The notes beneath the pieces were generated by a model. The model worked only from the letters and a program-made list of their open reading frames with translations. It was not told the DNA's origin and made no database searches. A DNA stretch of 64,000 nucleotides from Triglochin maritima. Lineage: Eukaryota; Streptophyta; Magnoliopsida; Alismatales; Juncaginaceae. Below are positions 43,740 to 55,313 of this stretch, in pieces. The position numbers and the translations under genes were made by a program. Every line of letters starts with the position of its first letter. Position 1 is the first letter of the stretch. Where the stretch lies: NCBI GenBank assembly GCA_963682175.1, contig OY821775.1:31990053-32054052 (forward strand). The letters run 5' to 3'.

Positions 43740-45253
43740 TGTTAGGATCTATGGCCCTCTAATCGATAGAAAAATGCGGAATTAAAAATACTAATCGAAG
43801 GATTAAGGAAGAGACATTTGCAAACCACAAATTCGTTGACACCGGAGTTTAGAGAGGTTCGGCACCCACACCCGGGTCCTAGTCCTCCTCGCAAGCCTCG
43901 CTCGATCCCCCGAGCCTCGCTTACGGTTCCACTAACCGATCTCCGTTCCGGGCCGAGACCAACGCCGTTTACAACACCGAGCCTCGCGAACAACCTCGCC
44001 TCGCTCGTGTCTCCTCTCACAACCCGAGAGGGAGCTTCCTCGAAGCTTTTACAACTCTTTGATTCTTTGATATGGAAGTTGAATCACACTCTAACTAACA
44101 CTCTATACTTGAGCACACTTGGATATGATATGGAATTGGATATGCAAGTGGTGAAGTTTAGGCTTGAGTGTTGTGGATTGAGAGCTTGAAGATGGAGAGG
44201 ATTTGGCTTTGAGTATTGGATAGATAGGAAGTGTTCAAAGAGACCAAAGCAACCAAATGAGGTCCTATTTATAAGCCTTCAAGCTCATCTAGCCGTTTGG
44301 GAGTTGGTGGGGAATGGACCAATGAGAAAGCAAGATGTGACTTAAGCTCGGCCAGAAATCGAGACAGATTCGGTCGACAGTTATCCACACGGTAGTCCGA
44401 AACATTGGTCTGAACAAAGAACTCGGTTGACCGATTATGTATCGGATCACCGTTCACCAACCTCCAGTAGCTTTTATCTATTTAGCCCTAATTAAATTCG
44501 GTTCACCGAAGTCCATTCGGTTCACCGTTCCAAGGTGGACAGTAGAATTGATTGGGCTCTGATCTACTCAAGTTCGGTTGACCGTGTATACTTCGGTATA
44601 CCGAAGTAGCGCGGGAATTGCGCTGACAAAGCGTGGGAGATTGGTTTACCGATAACGGTCAAGTTAAATAGCCGTTGGTCTCCTAAAGCAATATGATTCG
44701 GTTGACCGAAAGAAGTTCGGTGTACCGAATATGGATAAGTCAATTTGGCTTTAGGTCAAGATTTAAATACGACCGTTGGAGCAAAGTCCAAAACCGATCC
44801 AGGCTAATTCGGTCTACCGAAGGCTATTCGGTATACCGATGTGGTTATTCCAGGGAACACCTAAAGGATTCTACACGGTTGACCGCAAGGTGTTCGGTGG
44901 ACCGAACTCTACAAGATTCGGTTTACCGAGTGGGTTTCGGTTAACTGTGGGGATACGGGACAGAATCCTAATGTGCTCAAGTTTACATTAATCCTTAGGA
45001 CTCAAATTATACTACATTACATATTGGTCCAAAGCTTGATTACATGTCTTGAGTCTTTATCTTCTTGTCCCCAAGCTCCTTAGCTTGATTCTTCATCAAC
45101 CTATTAAGAATATCGCAAGTACACGAATATATATGCAATGCATGTATTCATGTTTGCTTACTTTGATTGTCTAGGTTGATTGATTAAATATAGATTAAGA
45201 TTAGATTACTTAATCATCAACACTAAATAAAGATTAAGGCTAAAAAGCCAACA
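43740..45253 (-). repeat. 3' LTR of gag-only element 43740-48873
   Basis: TGTTAGGATC...AGCCAACA. Palindromes at about 44370-44945, TATA (minus) at about 44266-44276. Confidence 0.92.
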
Positions 45254-45827
45254 ATCTCCCCCTTTTTGATGATGGCAAATCTATATCTTAATATTTTGAG
45301 TTCAATTGTATTTCTCCCCTTTCTATATGTTTTGTTTCTTAACATATATGTAATCTATGCATTTACAAGATTTCTCCCCCTAACAACATGCATAGTTTAT
45401 TTAAAATTGAAGCTCATCTTAATTTTTCTCCCCCTTTGACATCAATCAAAAAGCAAACATTAAGCATTTGATGCAAAGGTAAGAGATATCTAACTCTCCC
45501 CCTTAATTATATGATTTTGTACTTTAAGGCTCCCCCTATCAATTAGGCTAAATAGCAACAATGAGTATTGACACTTAAGTGCATTTCTATTCTCCCTCTT
45601 AGCCTATTTAACATCCATTTTACAATTTTACATTTATATTATGGATGTGGTATATGATATGCAATGAATAGGGTAAAAGATATGTCAATTAAGCTCTAAA
45701 ATTTAGATTAGAATCAATCAAAATTTATACCGTCGTGGTGCTTCGAATTGACTCAACCCGTATTCGGTGATGCAACCGGCTTTAAAATTTTCTTTTAAGC
45801 TCATCCGGTCACCACCGATTTCCTCCT

Positions 45828-47306
45828 TCAAGTACCTACAATTGAAGATTTTGGTACCCATTTTTGCTTGGGTCCAATCATGTTAGTTTTTGGAACCCAA
45901 AACATTTTGGTTTTAGGTGCCCAAATACTTGAGGAAGTTTTATTCACTACAAAGTGCTTTCCATTCAAAGTAGTGTGAATAACATGGTTCTTAAAGTTAT
46001 TAGCATAAAAACCTATACCATGTTTATCTAGTGATTGTCTTTGACTACCAATAAGCATATCAAGCATTTTCTTTCCACTTGTGAATTTTTCAAGATCTTT
46101 TTGTAATTGAAGATTCTTAGCAATTAGATCTTGAATATCAACACTACATGAAGGTTTTGCATCTAGAGTTGCAATTTCATCAATCAATTGAGTGTTCTCT
46201 AATGCAATTTTATCATGACTAGCAAGTAATTCATTTTTATCATTCATGATAGATTCAATTTGAGATTGTAGCTCATTGATTTTCTTTCTTGCTAGTTTAT
46301 TCTTTTGACAAATTTTCTCAAAATTTTCAAGCAACTCATTGAATTCACATTGAAGTTCATTATATGCATTTGAATCATTTGAATCATGACTAGAGCAAGA
46401 AGATACCTCACTATCATCGTCTTCTATTGCCATGAAGCACATTGAGGCGAATTCGCCTTCAATTGATGAAGATGATGAAGTGTCCCAAGTAGCTTTAAGA
46501 GCTTTCTTCTTCTTCTCTTTTCTCTTGCTCTTCTTCTTCTCTTTTCTTCTTTCTTTCTCTTCTTTGAGAAATTCCTTAAATTGTTGTGTCGCCAATTGTT
46601 CCTCGATATCACTATCTCCTTTTATCGAATTGGCGACGGCGTGTAGCCCTAAGGATTTCTTGACTCTCTTCTCAATGCGGTCTTTCATTTGTATCTCATA
46701 TGTCATGAGACTACCCATTAGCTCATCGACCGATAATTTTGTGAGATCTTGTGCTTCTTCGATGGCGGTCGTCTTCTCCTCCCAATCGTCGGTGAGTGAA
46801 TGGAGAATCTTTCGAGTAATCTCTCCCTTGCTAAAATCCTTGCCAAGTGCTTTAAGAGAGTTGATTATCTCGGTGAAGCGAGTGTGCATCTCACTTATGT
46901 TTTCACCGGATTGCATACGAAACAATTCATATTTATGCATGAGAAAATTAATCCTAGTTTCTTTCAATCTATTTGAACCCTCATGATGCATTTCTTATGT
47001 ATGCCAAATATCATAAGCACTTTCACAACCTCTTACCCTATTGTATTCCCCTTCATTTAACCCACAATACAAGATATTCATAATGCGGGAATTCATCTCC
47101 GCTTCCTTAATTTTGGGTTTTGTTAAGGATACAATTTCATCATCATTAGGAGGTGTATATGAGTTTAATATGAATGTCCAATATTTCAAATCATTTGATT
47201 GCAAATATATTCTCATTCTTTTCTTCCAATAGTCATAATTTAACCCATTAAACAATGGTGGCTTAGATGTAGATAATCCTTCACAATGATTAGAAGTAGA
47301 TGCCAT
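45828..47306 (-). pseudogene. gag: Gag-like ORF with one in-frame stop
   Basis: It starts MASTSNHCEGL (47306). A TAA at 46995-46997 sits where the intact relative has a leucine codon (TTA). The frame then continues unbroken to 45828, giving about 492 codons in total. Same layout as 27966-29555: copia Gag fold, K/R/E-rich tract instead of a zinc knuckle, serine/acidic block, coiled coil, tail ending WVPKSSIVGT. The stop could be a single late mutation or a start-site switch to the methionine just after it. Confidence 0.88.
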
Positions 47307-47345
47307 GCTAAATTACGATTAAGTAAATGAAATTAGCAACCTAAT

Positions 47346-47357
47346 GCTCTGATACCA
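47346..47357 (-). promoter_or_regulatory. Primer-binding site (initiator-Met tRNA)
   Basis: Minus strand TGGTATCAGAGC, two bases from the LTR edge at 47360. Perfect match. Confidence 0.92.
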
Positions 47358-47359
47358 AT

Positions 47360-48873
47360 TGTTAGGATCTGTGGCCCTCTAATCGATAGAAAAATGCGGA
47401 ATTAAAAATACTAATCGAAGGATTAAGGAAGAGACAATTGCAAACCACAAATTCGTTGACACCGGAGTTTAGAGAGGTTCGGCACCCACACCCGGGTCCT
47501 AGTCCTCCCCGCAAGCCTCGCTCGATCCCCCGAGCCTCGCTTACGGTTCCACTAACCGATCTCCGTTCCGGGCCGAGACCAACGCCGTTTACAACACCGA
47601 GCCTCGCGAACAACCTCGCCTCGCTCGTGTCTCCTCTCACAACCCGAGAGGGAGCTTCCTCGAAGCTTTTACAACTCTTTGATTCTTTGATATGGAAGTT
47701 GAATCACACTCTAACTAACACTCTATACTTGAGCACACTTGGATATGATATGAAATTGGATATGCAAGTGGTGAAGTTTAGGCTTGAGTGTTGTGGATTG
47801 AGAGCTTGAAGATGGAGAGGATTTGGCTTTGAGTATTGGATAGATAGGAAGTGTTCAAAGAGACCAAAGCAACCAAATGAGGTCCTATTTATAAGCCTTC
47901 AAGCTCATCTAGCCGTTTGGGAGTTGGTGGGGAATGGACCAATGAGAAAGTAAGATGTGACTTAAGCTCAGCCAGAAATCGAGACAGATTCGGTCGACCG
48001 TTATCCACACGGTAGTCCGAAACATTGGTCTGAACAAAGAACTCGGTTGACCAATTATGTATCGGATCACCGTTCACCAACCTCCAGTAGCTTTTATCTA
48101 TTTAGCCCTAATTAAATTCGGTTCACCGAAGTCCATTCGGTTCACCGTTCCAAGGTGGACAGTAGAATTGATTGGGCTCTGATCTACTCAAGTTCGGTTG
48201 ACCGTGTATACTTCGGTATACCGAAGTAGCGCGGGAATTGCGCTGACAAAGCGTGGGAGATTGGTTTACCGATAACGGTCAAGTTAAATAGCCGTTGGTC
48301 TCCTAAAGCAATATGATTCGGTTGACCGAAAGAAGTTCGGTGTACCGAATATGGATAAGTCAATTTGGCTTTAGGTCAAGATTTAAATACGACCGTTGGA
48401 GCAAAGTCCAAAACCGATCCAGGCTAATTCGGTCTACCGAAGGCTATTCGGTATACCGATGTGGTTATTCCAGGGAACACCTAAAGGATTCTACACGGTT
48501 GACCGCAAGGTGTTCGGTGGACCGAACTCTACAAGATTCGGTTTACCGAGTGGGGTTTGGTTAACCGTAGGGATACGGGACAGAATCCTAATGTGCTCAA
48601 GTTTACATTAATCCTTAGGACTCAAATTATACTACATTACATATTGGTCCAAAGCTTGATTACATGTCTTGAGTCTTTATCTTCTTGTCCCCAAGCTCCT
48701 TAGCTTGATTCTTCATCAACCTATTAAGAATATCGCAAGTACACGAATATATATGCAATGCATGTATTCATGTTTGCTTACTTTGATTGTCTAGGTTGAT
48801 TGATTAAATATAGATTAAGATTAGATTACTTAATCATCAAAACTAAATAAAGATTAAGGCTAAAAAGCCAACA
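47360..48873 (-). repeat. 5' LTR of gag-only element 43740-48873
   Basis: TATA (minus, TTATAAATAGG) at about 47886-47896; palindrome array at about 47988-48565 upstream of it. Confidence 0.92.
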
Positions 48874-48878
48874 GGGTT

Positions 48879-50853
48879 AACACAGAGCTTATATTTGCAG
48901 TTAAGAAGACTCTTTTTGGTACTTGTGTTTTCCTTTTCTTGGTGCACAAGTCTTTTAAGAATCTTGCATAAGGTGGAATTTGTTGAATAGCTTCTAATAG
49001 AGGGATGTTTACTTTTACTTGCTTAAAAACTTCCAACATTTTATCCATTTGATTTGTATGATTCTTATTAAGTCTATTAGGGAATGGTGCTTTAGGAATG
49101 AATACTCTTTCAGGTTCAGTTGGTTCAATTTCAATTGGTTCCTCAGCTTGAATTGGCGGCTCATTAGATGGCTCAGGTGTGACGGAATTATTAGGCTCAT
49201 TAGCCAAAGGGTGAGTGACATTGTTATTAACAGATTTCCCAGATCTTAATGTAAGTATAACATTAATGTGTTGATTTTGCTCTTCTTCTTGAACCATATG
49301 AACTGGTCTGTTGTTATTGTTCACATTAGGAGGTGGTGCATTATGTGGTACATTAGGTGGAGGCCTAATTTGTTGAGGATTGAATGATTGAGGATTAAAT
49401 GGTTGAGGTGGTTGATATGACATATGTTGATGTGGTTGATATGGCATATGTTGATTATGTGGATTGTTAATTCTTGGTTTCACCTCGGGTTGGCTTAGGA
49501 ATCTTCCCCTTTCTCTTTCACCTACAACTTGTGCTAATTGACTTACTTGAGTTTGAGTCTTTAGCTTTTGAAAAGATTGAGTAGTTGTTTGAACAAATGT
49601 TTTCATTAGGTTTTCCAAATCAATTAATCGGCCATCACTATTATTGTTGTTGTTGTTTGAGTACATTTGTTGTCTAGGTGGTTGACCTTGCTGAGGCATG
49701 GGTGCAGGATTTGAATTCCCTTGGCTCCATGAAAAATTGGGATGGTTGCGCCAACCTGGATTATAGGTTGACGAATAAGGCTCATTCCTAGGACGATTAA
49801 ATGCAGCATTAACTTGTTCCATGTCCGAAGAAATGTGTGCACACTCCTCCAAAACATGATAAGTTTGACCATACCTAGAGCAAGAAACAGAAGAGATTTG
49901 ATTTACTAGGGGTCGGGTTTGAAGCTCTAGTGTTTCCATCCTAGGCATAAGGGTGGCTAATTTCGCTTCAGCAGCTATAGAAGCATCTACAGCTAAGACA
50001 CCTGATCTGGATTGATTTGTTATTCTAGATCCAATACTCGGGTTGGTCGGTGCCCTAGCAGTGTCCCATTGCATACTATTATCAGCCAAGTCTTCAAGAA
50101 AAGTCCAAGCATCATTCTCATTTTTGGACATAAAGCTTCCTTGGCTTACAGATTCTAGCATAACTCTAGATGTAGGTGTCAATCCCTCATAGATAATTTG
50201 GCACAATTGCCATCTTGGAATTCCATGATGAGGGCATTGGGTCAGAAGGTGCTTAAATCTTTCCAAATAGGAATAGAATGGCTCGCTCTCAGATTGAACG
50301 AACGCACAAATTTCATTCCTAATCCTAATAGTCTTGTGGTTGGGGAAATATTTCTTTAAAAACACTTGAACAAACTCAGCCCAACTCCTAATAGATCTTT
50401 CGGTTAGACTATATAGCCATTTTTTAGCATCGTCTTTCAGTGCTGGAGGCACAAATTTAAGACACACTGCCTCCTCAGGGATATGCTGGTATTCCATAAG
50501 GGAGCATATTTCCTCAAATTCTCTAAGGAAGAGATTGGATCTTCCTTAGTGGTGAACTTGGGCAACATACTCAGGTATTATGCCTTGAGTTCGAAGTCAC
50601 GACCCGGTATGGTGGGCATAACGATGCACGATGGCTGAGCAGCCATCGTTGGGTAGCACCGATCCCTCAGAGTCATAGGTGGTGCAACAGGTGGGTCCAC
50701 TACATTCTCACCCATTGGATCCGGGTGAGGTGGTGCAACAGGTGGATTGGGGTTAAGCTCTAGACTGGAATCTAGATGAACTCGTGAGAGTTGATTGCTC
50801 AAGTCCCGAACCCAAATCTGAGTGCACCGGTTTGAATTAATTTTTGAATTCAA
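48879..50853 (-). pseudogene. gag: Athila gag (large element)
   Basis: The main open stretch (48860-50497; its last codons lie in the inserted LTR) has the Gag core: PPALKDDAKKWLYSLTERSIRSWAEF, FLKKYFPNHKT, and PFYSYLERFKHLLTQCPHHGIP. A degraded zinc knuckle follows (CSRYGQTYHVLEEC, second cysteine replaced by tyrosine), then a P/Q/N-rich C-terminus running towards protease. The N-terminal 90 codons (50578-50853) are separated by a stop and a frame change at about 50500-50580. The protease continues at 43618-43739. Confidence 0.87.
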
Positions 50854-52151
50854 ATTTGAAATTTAAATTCAAAATTCAAATTCAAGAATCAATTGATTTT
50901 TTATTTTTTTTATTTTTTTGTAATAATTTTTTTCAAAAAAGGAAACAAACAATAGAAGTGGAAAAGATGAGAAAGGAATCATAATCTAGAGAAATGAGGT
51001 GAGAAGAGAAAGAAGACTCAGATGAGAAGGGAAACTTAACTCTAAAAGATAGATGAGAGGGTTGGTCAGAAGTTTCCTAAACAAGCACAGTTCAAACAAT
51101 CCTAGACCTAGTGTAGCTTAAGTCTAGACGACTCCTAACTGGTTGAGTCGAATTGATTCGCTTGATTCACCTCCCTCACTAATCAAACCAAATTGGTCAG
51201 GCCGTGTATAGCTAGTGGGGGCGCTTCCGACAGAGTCGGTGCAAATTAGACAACCACTTCGCTTGGAAGACTTACGTCAACACAAAAACACTTTCTAGAC
51301 ACCAAATTAAATTCGATCACCTTCAAGTCATAGCAAGTCAAACCAATCTTCTCCTTAATTGAGTCTAAATACTTAGGGGCCAATGTCTAATTGATTTTAA
51401 TTAAGGCTTGGGTGACACTTTGGGATTGTTATTTGTGGGCCACGGAAGGGTGATGAAATCCCCACCGTATCTTTTCCTACGGAGTTGGCCTTAAGATAGT
51501 TTAACCTAAATCTAGCAGAGATAGTCAAACATTGGTCTTTAGTGGGGGACAATTGCAAGGTTGTATGCAAACTAAATTATATGTTTAAATGCACTAAATA
51601 AAAACCGCGCACGTACCTTGCCTCCAGCACTCTTCAACAATGAATTGATTTGCAAAATTTAGCATACATAATGCGAGAAAATCTTTAAATGATGCATGCA
51701 CTAAGGCCTTTCTAATTTTGCAAAATTTTAGGTCACAAGTTGAATTAGTGCCAATTAAGGACGTTTGCCCTACACATGCAATTCTACCAAAAAAGAAATT
51801 TTCCGAAAATGGAAATTACGAGGAAAAAGGCAACAAATGTTACCTACGCACGCTCAGTCGGGTTCGCCGCCCGCTCTCGAAACTTCCCAGCTGCTCTACG
51901 CATCCACCCAGAGATGACTCACGTCTCAGAAAACTTTCACGCCCAGAAGTACAACCCGTGCGGCGTTTCCGCCGCAAACTACACTGCTGGTGCGGTGATT
52001 TCGCCGCTTGGTCACCTTGGATTGCGTTCGGATTTTTACGTCGTCTCTAATACTTCCTGAAAAGCACAGAGAAAACGTTAGATCGCAAAAAACCAAGATC
52101 CAAACAAAATAAACAAAAATCATAAAAAAGAACTTGAAATTCTCGTCGCCT
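50854..52151 (-). other. Leader of the large Athila
   Basis: Untranslated. Around 51955-52015 it has GCGGCGTTTCCGCCGC and GCGGTGATTTCGCCGC, which reappear in slightly changed form in its LTR at about 53000-53055. ORFs here are spurious. Confidence 0.7.
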
Positions 52152-52168
52152 CCCCGGCAACGGCGCCA
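52152..52168 (-). promoter_or_regulatory. Primer-binding site (Asp-tRNA type)
   Basis: Minus strand TGGCGCCGTTGCCGGGG, six bases from the LTR at 52175. Confidence 0.9.
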
Positions 52169-52174
52169 AAAACT

Positions 52175-53446
52175 TGTTGAGATTTTTTTATTTATACCGC
52201 AAGTGCACGGCGTCGATGAAGACGCGGCAAGTACGGGTCGAAAACAAGGAGGGAGAGATTCTTATATTTTTGTGATTTTTTTGCTTAAGGAGAGAAATAG
52301 AGAAATAGGGTTGATTTGAGATTTTTGGATTTGTTTTAATTTTTCTAAAGCAAGAATCAACAAAAACAAAAACTAAGAAGAAACAACTATGGATGAGAGT
52401 CCAGCGGGTGAAAGTTATGAATCTTCGAGTTAGATTAGAGGTCACGAAAATTATTATAAATCAAGTGAGATATTAAGCATCATATGATAATTGATTTAAC
52501 AAAAACTCATATGATCAAAACACTAACAAGAAATTAAAATAAAAACGATCTCTCTTCTCTAACCCTAAATCCGTCACCCCCACCCTTTGGAGGGTTTTAC
52601 AAACCCATGGGGAGAAGATGAGGAGAAGGGGTCATGGAGATCATCGAGAGAATACGGAAAAGAAAGGGAAATATTATACTAAACTACGATCTACGAAAAT
52701 AAAAGCAATTATTCTAAGCACGCAACAAATTATTCTAAGAGAAAAATAAAGAACAACTAAATTACTCTACTGGAATTAAGAACATGAAACATTAATCTAA
52801 AACTAAGCTTACAAAAGACAAAGATAATGGAGAATTAAAAGGGCAGAATTTTATTGCTTTAGAATGTAATACAAAAAGTTCCCCTCACAACACAATTTCG
52901 TGGCTATTTATAGCCGATACAAGAAACCCTAGGTATGAATACGGAAGGACACGTGGTATTACACGAGTGGTTGAAATTCGGAGGCATGGATCGCAACCCG
53001 AGCGGCGTTTCCACCGCACAATGACCGTCAGATGAGGCGGAATCGCCGCATGGATGGTCCAGATCGTTTTGTGCTTTTTGTGGTGTGTTTTTGGTATGTT
53101 CTAGCTGGCCTCCATGCGTCTGAATCAATCATTGCATATCTTTGGAGATCCGAATTTAATTTCTTCTTGAATACCTCTCCAAAATAACTTTTTAGTCCTT
53201 CTAATTTGCGATCAGGTCCATGACTTCTTATGCAATCGATTGGACTTCAACTTGAGCTTGAATCTCTAGCTAATTGGTCTTTGTGATCCATCTGAGTCCA
53301 TTGCAAGCGTTTTAGCTCGAATATTGGTAAATTGCATTGTAACTTCTGAATTCTGCACAGTTGCTCAAAACAATACCTTAGTAGCATTTATTTATATAAA
53401 AATAATCTAAATGAAAGACATATGATGCAATGTATGCAATGCATTA
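52175..53446 (-). repeat. 5' LTR of the large Athila
   Basis: A 1,272-bp LTR, TGTTGAG...TGCATTA (the partner reads GCATCA). Its last 319 bp match 33416-33734. A TATA-like TATAAATAGCC (minus) lies at about 52905-52918. A GCGG...CCGC hairpin pair (53000-53055) lies upstream of it. Confidence 0.85.
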
Positions 53447-53930
53447 GCTAGAAATCGCAGTGATTTGGTTGACCCAACGTCCTTCGGTACAATGAATTGG
53501 CTGGGCAATGAGATCTGAAGCATCTATTGGATCTCTGTAACGGATGACCGAACCCCTATTGGTCGTTTGATGTCCAAAGGTCAAAGAATTTTCAAAAAGG
53601 CTGCACCGGTCATCCGATTCAAAAACGGATTAACAGATCTAACAGACTAAGCTGTTAAATCAGAAAAAGGAAAAGATTCAAAACTTCACCCAACAAAATT
53701 GGACAACCGAGACATACTCGGATCACCGTATATAGGGCAACAATGAAGTTTTTCTCTCAACGGAAGATCAAACACGGTCAAACAAACCATGTTCGGTTCG
53801 TCGTGCCAGACAGATCCAGACCAAATCTGATTCCTTGTCCTTTACACCATTCGGTTAACCGAATTAGATTCAGTTGTCCGTTATGCTCAGGACAAACAAC
53901 AAAAGGATAAAAAACAAGTATTTAAATAAG
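53447..53930 (-). repeat. Sirevirus-like LTR, right part
   Basis: It contains CGGTTGACC-, CGGATGACCGA- and one perfect TTCGGTTAACCGAA palindrome (about 53849-53862), in the order of the U3 at 44370-44945. It probably joins 32661-33415 across the Athila. The boundary with the pol fragment is uncertain. Confidence 0.5.
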
Positions 53931-53974
53931 TTAATTTATCTAATCAATGAAGTGAATTATGATATTTCTTTAGT

Positions 53975-54545
53975 TCAACACATGCCTAGTTCTTGTCTAA
54001 TTTTATAAAATTGATCAATATTAAAAGGTTTCGTAAATATATCTGCTAATTGATCATTAGTTGAAATACATTTTAATTCAATATCACCCTTAAGAGCATG
54101 ATCTTTAAGAAAATGATGGTGGACATCTATATGCTTAGTTCTTGAATGTAGAATAAAATTTCTCGAAAGATTTATGGCACTAGTATTATCACAAAAATAT
54201 TGGTATTGCATGACACTCAAGTCTCAAATCCTTGAGGGTTTGCCTCGTCCAAAAGATTTGTGCACAAGAACACCCGACATCTACATACTCAGCCTCGGTT
54301 GTCGAGAGTTCGATACTATTTTGCTTCTTACTAAACCCAGAATCAATGATTTACCCAAGAATTGATAAGTGCCACTAATATTTTTCCAATCAGATTTGCA
54401 TCTGCCATAGTCGACATCATTATAAACAATAAGATCAAAAGATCTAGTCTTGGGATAAAGCAATCCAAAGTCACAAGTAGCTTTAAAATAGTAAAAATCA
54501 TTTTCAAAGCATGCGTATTAGATTCTTTGGGACAAGATCGATGAA
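53975..54545 (-). pseudogene. pol: Sirevirus-type copia RNase H fragment
   Basis: 53975-54220 reads DNTSAINLSRNFILHSRTKHIDVHHHFLKDH and DQLADIFTKPF. Both are diagnostic for the Sirevirus RNase H end. Upstream, in shifted frames to about 54545, are FDLIVYNDVDYGRCKSDWKNISGT and remnants of the CKSDRKSTSG block. Everything 5' of this is missing. It is the only piece of an autonomous Sirevirus-like element in the window. Confidence 0.85.
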
Positions 54546-55313
54546 CAATTTAGAGAGGATTGGGTCGCTTCTAGCCACCACCAGTTGAATACCATGATTT
54601 AGATCAATGCATTTTGGCTTTGTAGCCACCACCAGTTGAATTTCATTAATAATTATCAGACCAGTTGATATTACTTATTTGGTTAATGAAGGTTTCAATA
54701 TTACATAGACATTTTGAAAGAAAAAAAGTCAACATTTTCTCTTAATAAATATGGTATAACCTCATGCAAAACGACAAGCAGTTAGCATAATTGTAATATA
54801 CGATACTTACAGTCGATTAATACTTTGAATAGTTATGGTGAACTGAATTCGACGAATACACATTAGATATGGATCGCTTGTAGGCTAGCTTAGCAGTTGT
54901 AGCACACAGGCGGGATCTGGTCAAGCAAGTGGCGTTAGCATGTGATGGCAGCCTGGAATTGATTGGGGACACCTACCCAAAATCACGTAGATATCTGTAG
55001 AGGCATGTGGGAGAAGAACAGACACTTTTGTTGAATACCAAATGGGATCCGCTGCGACCGTACTAGTATCGCTGCCACAATAAGGACAGAGACAAACCTC
55101 ATTTCTCTATTACGTCATGTTACTTGATCGATGGTGCCCACACATGGTCTGCTCATTTAAAATGTTCACCTGTCTCGGCATGCCTGCTGCCTCCAACCAC
55201 CACATACTTGTGATAATATGTATTCTAAGTGGTGTGGGCGTACATAACCTTTTTATGTATATATTTTGCATTGAGAGTATTCTCACGCTTAAGAGGCTCC
55301 CTTTATTCTAGTC
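54546..55313. other. Intergenic sequence
   Basis: No coding or repeat structure recognised. A short direct repeat, TAGCCACCACCAGTTGAAT, occurs at about 54573 and 54625. It may contain the promoter of the LC8-type gene, but no clear TATA box was seen. Confidence 0.5.

Larger units (their letters stand above)
43740..48873 (-). mobile_element. Complete gag-only Sirevirus-like element, second subfamily
   Basis: A 5,134-bp element with two 1,514-bp LTRs (43740-45253 and 47360-48873) and perfect duplication GGGTT (43735-43739, 48874-48878). Perfect initiator-Met primer site at 47346-47357 (minus), multiple polypurine tracts (45254-45545), one gag. The LTRs differ at only about a dozen visible positions, so it is young. 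Its U3 palindromes have variable centres (TTCGGTATACCGAA, TTCGGTGTACCGAA) unlike the GTCGAC centre of the other subfamily. Confidence 0.93.
33416..53446 (-). mobile_element. Large Athila element with env-like region, hosting two insertions
   Basis: Minus-strand order: 5' LTR (52175-53446), primer site, leader, gag, protease, RT, RNase H, integrase, env-like region, PPT and a truncated 3' LTR (33416-33734). Two gag-only elements (39300-43617 and 43740-48873) sit in the protease region. Its own sequence is about 10.6 kb. The 3' LTR keeps only its last about 320 bp on the plus strand, so the target duplication is lost. The host sequence on both sides looks like one Sirevirus-like LTR. Confidence 0.88.
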
